64,000 nucleotides of DNA from positions 180,727-244,726 of the forward strand of contig JAACPW010000001.1 of NCBI GenBank assembly GCA_009995225.1, read 5' to 3'. Of the stretch, positions 54,146-62,014 are shown one piece after another. A program made the translations under genes and the position numbers. Every line of letters begins with the position of its first letter. The stretch's first letter is position 1. The DNA is from Sphingomonadales bacterium. Lineage in GTDB: Bacteria; Pseudomonadota; Alphaproteobacteria; Sphingomonadales; Sphingomonadaceae. The notes beneath the pieces are model-generated. The model saw only the letters and a program-made list of their open reading frames with translations. It searched no databases and was not told where the DNA came from.

Positions 54146-56604
54146 GGGAGGTCTCCTTGTTGGGGGCTGGGGATAAGGGATTTTGCTTCGCGGGCACCGA
54201 GCAAGTCGGCAGCCCAGTCGAGGCCGCGATGGCGCAGCCAGGCGGCGGCGAACCCTGCGCGGCCGGAATTCTCGATGATCCGCGCAATGGCGAGCTGGTC
54301 GCTCTTCGACGAGGCGGCGGTGAAGGCGAGCGCGACCTCTCCAAGACCCAGCTCGAACAGACGGTTGCCGCGTGCTGACTGACAGTAATAGTCGCGCTTG
54401 GGAGTTGCCCGGCTGAGGATTTCGATCTGGCGATCATTGAGACCGAAGCGGCGATAGATGCTCAGGATTTGCGGTTCGACCGCGCGCTCATTGGGCAGGA
54501 AGATACGGGTCGGGCAGCTTTCGATGATCGCGGGCGCAATCGCCGATGTCTCGATATCGGCAAGGCTCTGCGTGGCGAAGACGACGCTTGCGTTCTTCTT
54601 GCGCAGGGTCTTGAGCCATTCGCGCAATTGCGCAGCGAAGGCCGGGCTGTCGAGCACCAGCCAGCCTTCATCGATGATGATCATCGTGGGCGACCCGTCG
54701 AGCCGCCCTTCGATCCGGTGGAAGAGATAGGAGAGCACCGCCGGTGCCGCGGCCGATCCGGTCAGCCCCTCGGTCTCAAAGGCCTGGAAGCTGCCTTCGC
54801 CAAGCCGCTCGCTTTCGGCATCAAGCAGGCGCCCAAATGGCCCGCCGATGCAATAGGGCGCGAGTGCCTGCTTCAAGCCCTGCGATTGGAGCAGGACGGC
54901 GAGGCCCGTCAGCGTGCGTTCGGCAATTGGCGCGGTCGACAACGAGGTCAGTGCCGACCAGAGGTGGTCCTTGGTGACCGGATCGATGGTGACGCCTTCG
55001 GAAGCAAGGATGGCCTGCAGCCATTCGGACGCCCAATTGCGTTCTCCCGGCTCGTCGATCCGCGCGAGCGGTTGCAGCATCACGGCCTCGTCGCCGTCCT
55101 CTGAAAGGCTTGATCCCAAGTCCTGCCAGTCACCGCCGCAAGCGAGCGCTGCCGCGCGGATCGAGCCACCAAAATCGAAGGCGAAGATTTGCGAGCGATT
55201 ATACCGGCGGAATTGCATTGCCATCATGGCAAGCAGCACCGATTTGCCCGCGCCGGTCGGGCCGACCACCAGAGCGTGCCCGACATCGCCAACATGAAGC
55301 GAAAAGCGGAACGGGGTCGAGCCTTCGGTCTTCGCATAGAAGAGCGGCGGTGCATCAAGATGCGCATTGCGCTCCGGCCCGGCCCAGACCGCCGATAGCG
55401 GCATCATGTGGGCCAGGTTCAGCGTGGAGATGGGAGGCTGGCGGACATTGGCATAGACGTGCCCCGGCAGTGATCCGAGCCAGGCTTCGACCGCGTTCAT
55501 GCCTTCGGTCACACAGGTGAAATCACGGCCCTGAATGACCTTCTCGACCAGACGTAGCTTTTCAGCAGCGAGCGCGGCATCCTCGTCCCAGACGGTGACG
55601 GTGGCCGTCACCAGCGCCAGCCCGACATGATCCGCGCCCAGTTCCTGCAAGGCCGTATCGGCATCCTCGGCCTTGTTGGCCGCGTCGCTGTCGACCAGCA
55701 CCGAGGCCTCGTTGGTCATCACCTCTTTGAGGATCGCGGCGACCGATTTGCGCTTGGCAAACCATTGGCGGCGGATTTTGGAGAGCAGCCGCGTGGCGTC
55801 GCTCTTGTCGAGCATGATCGCCCGGGTCGACCATCGATAAGCGAACCCTTGTGCGTTGAGTTCATCGAGCAGGCCGGGAAAGGTCGCGCTCGGAAAGCCG
55901 ATCACGCTCAGTGTGCGCAGATGGGCCGCGCCTAGACGCGGCTCAAGCCCGCCAGTGAGCGGCTCGTCGGCGAGCAGCGCATCCAAATGCATCGGGGTTT
56001 CGGGAACGCGGACGGACTGCACCCGCGTCGAGATGCAGCTGTGAAGATAGGTCAGCGTGTCGCCGTCATCGAGCCATTGGGCTTCGGGGAAAAAGCCCTC
56101 GAACAGGCGCAGCAGACGGTCAGTTCGATCCACGAAGCCGTCAAGCAATTCACGTGGGACAATGCCTTTCTCAGCCTTGCCCTCATAAAGCCAGCTTTCC
56201 GCACGCGCTGCCTCTTCGGCAGGCGACATCCACAGGAAGGTAAGGAAATAGCGGCTCTCGAAATGCGCGCCTTCTTCGGCGAACTGTGCGGCGCGTTCGC
56301 GCTCGACCAGCGCCGATGCCGGATCGGGAAAGTCACAGACCGGATAGTCCAGCGCAGGGCGGCGCACCGCTTCAACGAAGATCGCCCAGCCAGATCCCAA
56401 CCGCCGCAATGCGCTGTTGAGCCGCGCGGTGGTTGCGACCAGTTCGGCAGGCGTTGCGCTGTCGAGGTCTGGCCCACGAAAGCGCGCCGTCCGCTGAAAG
56501 CTGCCGTCCTTGTTTAAGACGACGCCGGGCGCAACGAGCGCTGCCCAAGGCAGGAAGTCCGCGAGCCTGTCGGCCTTGTTTCGGTATTCGCGAAGCGAGA
56601 ACAT
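54142..56604 (-). CDS. trbE: conjugal transfer ATPase TrbE (VirB4-like)
   Basis: An 820-residue ATPase energising pilus assembly. The C-terminal RecA-like domain has Walker A VGPTGAGKSVLLAMM near residue 447, Walker B MIIIDEGWLVLD and the sensor VVFATQSLADIE. The N-terminal half starts MFSLREYRNKADRLADFLPW, the usual TrbE opening. Full length. It lies 3 bases after trbD. Confidence 0.97.
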   Translation of the reverse strand: MFSLREYRNKADRLADFLPWAALVAPGVVLNKDGSFQRTARFRGPDLDSATPAELVATTARLNSALRRLGSGWAIFVEAVRRPALDYPVCDFPDPASALVERERAAQFAEEGAHFESRYFLTFLWMSPAEEAARAESWLYEGKAEKGIVPRELLDGFVDRTDRLLRLFEGFFPEAQWLDDGDTLTYLHSCISTRVQSVRVPETPMHLDALLADEPLTGGLEPRLGAAHLRTLSVIGFPSATFPGLLDELNAQGFAYRWSTRAIMLDKSDATRLLSKIRRQWFAKRKSVAAILKEVMTNEASVLVDSDAANKAEDADTALQELGADHVGLALVTATVTVWDEDAALAAEKLRLVEKVIQGRDFTCVTEGMNAVEAWLGSLPGHVYANVRQPPISTLNLAHMMPLSAVWAGPERNAHLDAPPLFYAKTEGSTPFRFSLHVGDVGHALVVGPTGAGKSVLLAMMAMQFRRYNRSQIFAFDFGGSIRAAALACGGDWQDLGSSLSEDGDEAVMLQPLARIDEPGERNWASEWLQAILASEGVTIDPVTKDHLWSALTSLSTAPIAERTLTGLAVLLQSQGLKQALAPYCIGGPFGRLLDAESERLGEGSFQAFETEGLTGSAAAPAVLSYLFHRIEGRLDGSPTMIIIDEGWLVLDSPAFAAQLREWLKTLRKKNASVVFATQSLADIETSAIAPAIIESCPTRIFLPNERAVEPQILSIYRRFGLNDRQIEILSRATPKRDYYCQSARGNRLFELGLGEVALAFTAASSKSDQLAIARIIENSGRAGFAAAWLRHRGLDWAADLLGAREAKSLIPSPQQGDLP

Positions 56605-56607
56605 CCC

Positions 56608-56883
56608 TCACACTCCGCAATGGGCAGGAAAGCGTAGATGCCGCCGGGCCACATCCACGAATTGCGGATCGCGCCGCGCTGCCCAGACCGCCACCATGTG
56701 GCCAAGCGCGAAGAAAACGAGCCCTGCGATCCACAGCTGCAGGCCAAGCCCGATGGCTCCGGCCAGTGTCGCGTTGGCGATCGCCAGCCCTCGCGGTGCG
56801 CCGCCAAGCAGAATATGCTCGGTCAGTGCTCGGTGGACCGGGACCACGAAGCCATTGGGAAGAGAGGAAGCGCCGCTCTCCAT
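56608..56883 (-). CDS. trbD: conjugal transfer protein TrbD (VirB3-like)
   Basis: A 91-residue membrane protein with FVVPVHRALTEHILLGGAPR, the family opening, then two membrane segments (IGLGLQLWIAGLVFFALGHM region). It acts with the TrbE ATPase at the inner membrane. It overlaps trbC by one base. Confidence 0.93.
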   Translation of the reverse strand: MESGASSLPNGFVVPVHRALTEHILLGGAPRGLAIANATLAGAIGLGLQLWIAGLVFFALGHMVAVWAARRDPQFVDVARRHLRFPAHCGV

Positions 56884-57215
56884 CAGACGAGCGCTCCGCC
56901 TCCGAAGGAAAAGAAGGAGAGGAAGAAAGACGATGCGGCAAAGGCGATCGACAGGCCGAAAACGATCTGGATCAGCCGCCGAAACCCGCCCGACGTGTCG
57001 CCGAAGGCCAATGCCAGCCCGGTGGCGATGATGATGATCACCGCGACGATCTTGGCGACCGGTCCCTGGATCGATTCAAGGATCGCCTGCAGCGGCGCTT
57101 CCCATGGCATGGACGAACCGGCGGCGTGGGCGGGCGTTGTAACGACGAGCGCCACGCCGGTAGTCAAGACAAGAGCCGACAGGCGCGAGCGCGCCCGTGA
57201 TAAAATGCGGATCAC
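56883..57215 (-). CDS. trbC: conjugal pilin TrbC (VirB2-like)
   Basis: A 110-residue pilin precursor with a signal peptide (LVLTTGVALVVTTPAHAAGS) and two hydrophobic helices joined by a short loop (VAVIIIIATGLALAFGDTSG). This is the pilus subunit of the mating apparatus. It overlaps trbB by 4 bases and trbD by one base. Confidence 0.94.
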   Translation of the reverse strand: MIRILSRARSRLSALVLTTGVALVVTTPAHAAGSSMPWEAPLQAILESIQGPVAKIVAVIIIIATGLALAFGDTSGGFRRLIQIVFGLSIAFAASSFFLSFFSFGGGALV

Positions 57216-58192
57216 GAAGGGTCTCCTTGAGTTGGGGAAAGTGGCGCGAGGACATATTCGCCTGCCGCATCGAGCCCGCGGACCTCGGCCAGTTCGGACA
57301 GCCGCCGTCCGGTGCCATCGCGCACAAGCACAGCAATAACGTCGATGGTCTCGGCGATCAGCGCGCGCGGCACAGTGACCACGCTTTCCTGAATCAGCTG
57401 TTCGAGCCGCCGCAGCGTGCCTAGCGCAGTCCCAGCATGGATCGTGCCGATCCCGCCCGGATGTCCGGTGCCCCAGGCCTTGAGCAAGTCGAGCGCTTCT
57501 GCGCCGCGCACTTCGCCTATTGGAATACGGTCAGGCCGAAGACGTAAGGCCGAGCGGACCAGATCGGACAGGGTGGCAACGCCATCCTTGGTCCGCAGCG
57601 ATACGAGATTGGGCGCGGCGCATTGCAGTTCGCGCGTATCTTCGATCAGGACGACGCGGTCAGAGCTGGAAGCAACTTCGGCCAGCAGCGCATTGGTAAG
57701 CGTGGTCTTGCCGGTGGAAGTACCGCCAGCGACCAGAATGTTCTTCCGCGACACAACGGCATCGGCCATCAAATCGGCCTGCCAGTCTGCCATGATGCCC
57801 GCAGCGACATAGTCAGCCAGCGTAAATACCGCGACTGCAGGCTTGCGAATGGCAAAGCTGGGCGCTGCAACCACCGGCGGCAGGAGCCCTTCAAAGCGTT
57901 CCCCGCCCTCGGGCAGCTCTGCCGAAACACGCGGAGCACCGCCATGAACCTCGGAACCGACATGGTGCGCGACCAGTCGAATGATGCGCTCGCCATCGGC
58001 GGCGCCCATAAGGCAGTCAGTTGCGGCAAGGCCTTCCCCGAGACGGTCGACCCAGAGTCGACCGTCCGGATTGAGCATGACTTCGATCACTGCGGGTTCT
58101 TCGAGCCAGCGAGCAATCTCTACGCCCAAAGCCGTGCGCAACATGCGCGCGCCGCGCGACGATGCTTCGGATCGGATCGGAATAACGCTCAT
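57212..58192 (-). CDS. trbB: conjugal transfer ATPase TrbB (VirB11-like)
   Basis: A 326-residue hexameric secretion ATPase and the first gene of the operon. Walker A is GGTSTGKTT near residue 154, the Asp box is [12 protein letters not shown], and the conserved [20 protein letters not shown] holds Walker B and the His box. The ATG at [10 protein letters not shown] was used. Its promoter should lie in the 280-base region shared with the divergent restriction gene. No copG or traG precedes it, unlike most trb clusters. Confidence 0.96.
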   Translation of the reverse strand: MSVIPIRSEASSRGARMLRTALGVEIARWLEEPAVIEVMLNPDGRLWVDRLGEGLAATDCLMGAADGERIIRLVAHHVGSEVHGGAPRVSAELPEGGERFEGLLPPVVAAPSFAIRKPAVAVFTLADYVAAGIMADWQADLMADAVVSRKNILVAGGTSTGKTTLTNALLAEVASSSDRVVLIEDTRELQCAAPNLVSLRTKDGVATLSDLVRSALRLRPDRIPIGEVRGAEALDLLKAWGTGHPGGIGTIHAGTALGTLRRLEQLIQESVVTVPRALIAETIDVIAVLVRDGTGRRLSELAEVRGLDAAGEYVLAPLSPTQGDPS

Positions 58193-58470
58193 GGGCTGCC
58201 CCGGATTGCGGCAACCGACCATCGGCTGCGCTTGCGAGGCAGATCAAAGAGACATCAGATTGCCGTCAGGCAACAAGCTTTTGCTGCGAGGAAAGCGCAG
58301 CGTAGCCAAAGTATCGCTAGCGTAACGGGCCGGTCAGTCAAACGCGTCAACAATCCGAATCAAACCTGCTATTCGAGATGAACTCGTCCGATTTCAATTA
58401 GATCGATATTTGTCATCGCAACACAAGTCGCGTTGCCGTTGCGGGGCGGCTGTGCTTTATCGTGTTCCCG
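58193..58470. promoter_or_regulatory. divergent control region between trbB and the restriction gene
   Basis: About 280 non-coding bases that are visibly less GC-rich than their surroundings from about 58320 to 58420. It must contain promoters in both directions. I see no long dyad, T-run terminator or tandem repeat. Conjugation genes traG and copG are expected here in a standard cluster and are absent. Confidence 0.5.
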
Positions 58471-61400
58471 ATGACCACCCCTGCCGATATCGACAAATTC
58501 ATTTCCCAGTGGCGCGATACCGGCGGCAGTGAGCTTGCCAATACGCAGAGCTTTATCAACGGCCTGTGCGATCTGCTAGAGGTAGAACCGCCCACCGGCA
58601 GCCGCACTGACGACGTGCATAACGATTATGTCTTCGAACGCCGCGTCTTTCAGGACAATGGCGACGGCACACAGAGCTTCGGCCGCATCGATTGCTATAA
58701 GCGCGGTTGTTACATCCTCGAAGCCAAGCAGGGCAGCGAGGCCGACCGCGCGGCAGCGGATAAAGGCGAGGACGATCTCGATATCTTCGGCCAGACCGCC
58801 AGCGCCCGCGTCAAGCGTGGCACCGCCCGGCGCGGCACTCCCGGTTGGGCCAAGGCGATGGTGCAGGCCAAGGGCCAGGCCGAACGCTATGCCAAGGCGC
58901 TTCCCGTTGACCATGGCTGGCCGCCAATCCTGCTCGTCACCGACATCGGCTATTGCATCGAGGTCTATGCCGACTTCACCGGGACCGGCAAAGCCTATGC
59001 CCAGTTCCCCGACCGGGCGCGCTACCGGATCATGCTGGAGGATTTGCACGACGACGACGTGCGAGAGCGGCTCCGCGCTATCTGGACCGATCCCAAGAGC
59101 CTCGACCCCGCTGCCCGCGCTGCTCGTGTTACCCGCGACATTGCCGATCTGCTGGCCACAGTCGCCCGGCGCCTTGAGAAGCGGGGCTATAATGCGGAGA
59201 CCACCAGCGGTTTCCTGATGCGGGTGTTGTTCACAATGTTCGCGGAAGACAGCGGACTGATCCCGGAAGGCAAATTTACGCAGCTCCTCAAAGACCAGCG
59301 CGCACACCCCGAACATCTGGAGCATCAGCTCTCAGCACTGTGGGCGGCGATGGACAAGGGCGAGTTCTCCCCTGCGCTGGGCGTGCCGCTGAAGAAATTC
59401 AACGGCTATCTGTTCAAGGAACGCACCGCGATCCCGCTGGATGCAGAAGAGCTGGAAGTGCTGATCAAGGCGGGCGAGCACGTCTGGACCGAGGTGGAGC
59501 CGGCGATCTTCGGGACGCTGCTGGAACGCGCGCTCAACCCCAAGGAGCGGGCGAAGCTTGGCGCGCATTACACCCCGCGCGCCTATGTCGAGCGGCTGAT
59601 CGGCCCCACGATCATGGAGCCGCTGCGCGCCGATTGGGACGGGGTACGCGGAGCCGCGGCGACCCTGATCGAAGAGGGGAAGGAGGACGAGGCCAAGGCT
59701 TTTGTCGAGGCATTCCATTCTCGGCTTGCCCAGACGAAGGTGCTCGATCCTGCCTGCGGCACAGGCAACTTCCTCTATGTCGCCTTGGCGCGCATGAAGG
59801 AGCTTGAGGGCGAGGTGCTCGATCTGCTGGTCGAGCTGGGCGACGACCAATATGTCGCCGAGCTAACCGGCCACACCATCACGCCCGAAAACTTCCTCGG
59901 GATTGAGGTAAACGAACGTGCCGTCGAAATTGCGCAACTGGTGCTGTGGATCGGTTATTTGCAATGGCATTTCCGCGTGAATGGTGCCGACCGCACGCCG
60001 CCCGAACCCATCCTGCGCGACGTGCGGACGATTGAACATCGCGATGCCCTGATTGACTACGACGACAAGCTTCTTGAACGCGATGACGCGGGCAAGCCCA
60101 TTTCTCGCTGGGATGGCGAGACGATGAAGCTCCATCCCGTCACGGGCAAAAAGGTGCCCGACGAGGGCGCGCGGGTTGAGGTGTATCGCTACGTGAAGCC
60201 CCGTGCGGCGAAGTGGCCCAAGGCCGATTTTATTGTCGGGAACCCGCCATTCATTGGCGGCAAGGACGTGCGGGACCGTTTGGGAGATGGCTATTTCGAC
60301 GCGCTGTTCGCCACCACTGATGTGCCTGAAAGCGCCGATTTTGTCATGCATTGGTGGGACAAGGCGGCAACGGCGGTTCGCAAGGCGGGTACGCGGCGGT
60401 TCGGCTTCGTCACCACCAATTCGATCACGCAGGTGTTCAGCCGCCGGGTGATTGCCAAACATCTCGACGCGAAGAGCGGCGTTGGCCTGAGATTTGCCAT
60501 TCCGAACCATCCATGGGTGGACGAAAAGGATGGTGCCGCCGTGCGCATCGCCATGACGGTGGCTGAACCGCAGGGCAAATCAGGCCGCGAGCCGGGAATG
60601 GTGCAAACCGTCATTGATGAAAGCGGCGCGCCGCACACCATTGCGTTTGGCATCAATATGGGCCTGATAAGCGCTGATCTGCGGATCGGGGCCGATGTTT
60701 CCTCGGCCCGCCCGCTCAAGGCGAACGACAAGCTCGCTTCTCGAGGCGTTCAATTGATGGGCAATGGCTTCATCGTGACGCCGGAGCAGGCAGAGGGTCT
60801 GTCGGTTCAAATCACTAATAAGCAACCAGCCAACATCCGCACCGGAGTTAAAGATGGCGATGCCGTGATCTTCGACTATCGCAATGGCCGTGATCTCGCT
60901 GCGCGCCCGCGCGGGGTGAAGGTGATCGACCTCTACGGCCTCAGCGAGACCGAAGTGCGCAACAAGCATCCGGCAATCTATCAGCACCTCTCGCATGCAG
61001 TTCGACCACAGCGTGATGGGCAAGCTTCCAAGAGCAAGACGACCGACGCGAAGCAATATGCTGAAAAATGGTGGCTCTTCGGCAAACCACGTCCTGAAAT
61101 CCGCAAGGCCTTATGCGGAGTATCGCGCTACATCGCCACCATCGAGACCGCAAAACACCGGGTGTTCCAGTTCCTGGCCATGTCGATCCTTCCGGATAAC
61201 ATGCTGGTTTGTATCGCACTCGATGATGCGTTTCATCTCGGCGTGCTGTCGAGCCGGATCAGTGTACTGTGGGCACTTGAGGCTGGAGGGACACTGGAGG
61301 ATCGTCCGCGCTACAATAAGACAGCGTGCTTTGACCCCTTTCCCTTCCCTAGGGACGTTGACGAATCGCTCAAGGACAAAATCCGGGCCGAGGCCGAAGC

Positions 61401-61998
61401 ACTCGATGCGCTGCGCAAGCGGGTTCTGAAAGAGCACGAGGACCTGACCCTCACTAAGCTTTACAATGTGCTTGAAGCCCTGCGGGAGGGCCGCGCGCTG
61501 ACCGAGGCCGAGCGCGACATGCATGATCGCGGGCTCGTCACCCTGATCCGCCAGCACCACGACGCCATCGATGCGCTGGTTGCCGAAGCCTATCGCTGGC
61601 CCGTTGACCTCTCAGATGAGGAAATCCTCATCCGCCTCGTTGCGCTCAACAAGGAACGCGCCGCCGAGGAAGCCCGTGGCCTGATCCGCTGGCTGCGCCC
61701 CGAATATCAGAACCCGCCGTCCGACGATTGGCTCGACACCGGGTCAGGCGTCAAACCGGCAAAGCCCGTGCTCGCAGCCGAACATGTGCCGGACAACATC
61801 ATCCCATGGCCCGGAACGCTGCCCGAACAGGTCAGCGCAGTGCAGTCGATACTCTCGACCGCACAAACGCCGCTCGCACCGCAGGACGTTGCCCGTTCCT
61901 TCAAGGGCAAGCGCGCCGCCACTGTCCGTCCCGTGCTCGAGGCGCTGGCTGGTATCGGCATGGCCCGTCGGCTGAAAGATGGGCGGTATGCGGCGTGA
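58471..61998 (+). CDS. single-chain restriction-methyltransferase, MmeI-like (type IIG/IIL)
   Basis: A 1175-residue fusion protein. The N-terminal nuclease has IDCYKRGCYILEAKQG, where D74-x9-E84-x-K86 is the MmeI-type D-x9-ExK catalytic motif. A helical spacer follows, then an adenine-N6 methyltransferase with SAM motif LDPACGTGNFL (about 425-435) and catalytic NPPF at 591-594. A target-recognition region and a C-terminal winged-helix-like end (about 1110-1175) follow. It is longer than MmeI itself (about 920). Related large methylases occur in DISARM, but none of its other genes is seen. The ATG at 58471 is preferred to a GTG 3 codons earlier. Confidence 0.82.
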   Translation: MTTPADIDKFISQWRDTGGSELANTQSFINGLCDLLEVEPPTGSRTDDVHNDYVFERRVFQDNGDGTQSFGRIDCYKRGCYILEAKQGSEADRAAADKGEDDLDIFGQTASARVKRGTARRGTPGWAKAMVQAKGQAERYAKALPVDHGWPPILLVTDIGYCIEVYADFTGTGKAYAQFPDRARYRIMLEDLHDDDVRERLRAIWTDPKSLDPAARAARVTRDIADLLATVARRLEKRGYNAETTSGFLMRVLFTMFAEDSGLIPEGKFTQLLKDQRAHPEHLEHQLSALWAAMDKGEFSPALGVPLKKFNGYLFKERTAIPLDAEELEVLIKAGEHVWTEVEPAIFGTLLERALNPKERAKLGAHYTPRAYVERLIGPTIMEPLRADWDGVRGAAATLIEEGKEDEAKAFVEAFHSRLAQTKVLDPACGTGNFLYVALARMKELEGEVLDLLVELGDDQYVAELTGHTITPENFLGIEVNERAVEIAQLVLWIGYLQWHFRVNGADRTPPEPILRDVRTIEHRDALIDYDDKLLERDDAGKPISRWDGETMKLHPVTGKKVPDEGARVEVYRYVKPRAAKWPKADFIVGNPPFIGGKDVRDRLGDGYFDALFATTDVPESADFVMHWWDKAATAVRKAGTRRFGFVTTNSITQVFSRRVIAKHLDAKSGVGLRFAIPNHPWVDEKDGAAVRIAMTVAEPQGKSGREPGMVQTVIDESGAPHTIAFGINMGLISADLRIGADVSSARPLKANDKLASRGVQLMGNGFIVTPEQAEGLSVQITNKQPANIRTGVKDGDAVIFDYRNGRDLAARPRGVKVIDLYGLSETEVRNKHPAIYQHLSHAVRPQRDGQASKSKTTDAKQYAEKWWLFGKPRPEIRKALCGVSRYIATIETAKHRVFQFLAMSILPDNMLVCIALDDAFHLGVLSSRISVLWALEAGGTLEDRPRYNKTACFDPFPFPRDVDESLKDKIRAEAEALDALRKRVLKEHEDLTLTKLYNVLEALREGRALTEAERDMHDRGLVTLIRQHHDAIDALVAEAYRWPVDLSDEEILIRLVALNKERAAEEARGLIRWLRPEYQNPPSDDWLDTGSGVKPAKPVLAAEHVPDNIIPWPGTLPEQVSAVQSILSTAQTPLAPQDVARSFKGKRAATVRPVLEALAGIGMARRLKDGRYAA

Positions 61999-62014
61999 CG
62001 GGTGAAACAAGCCA

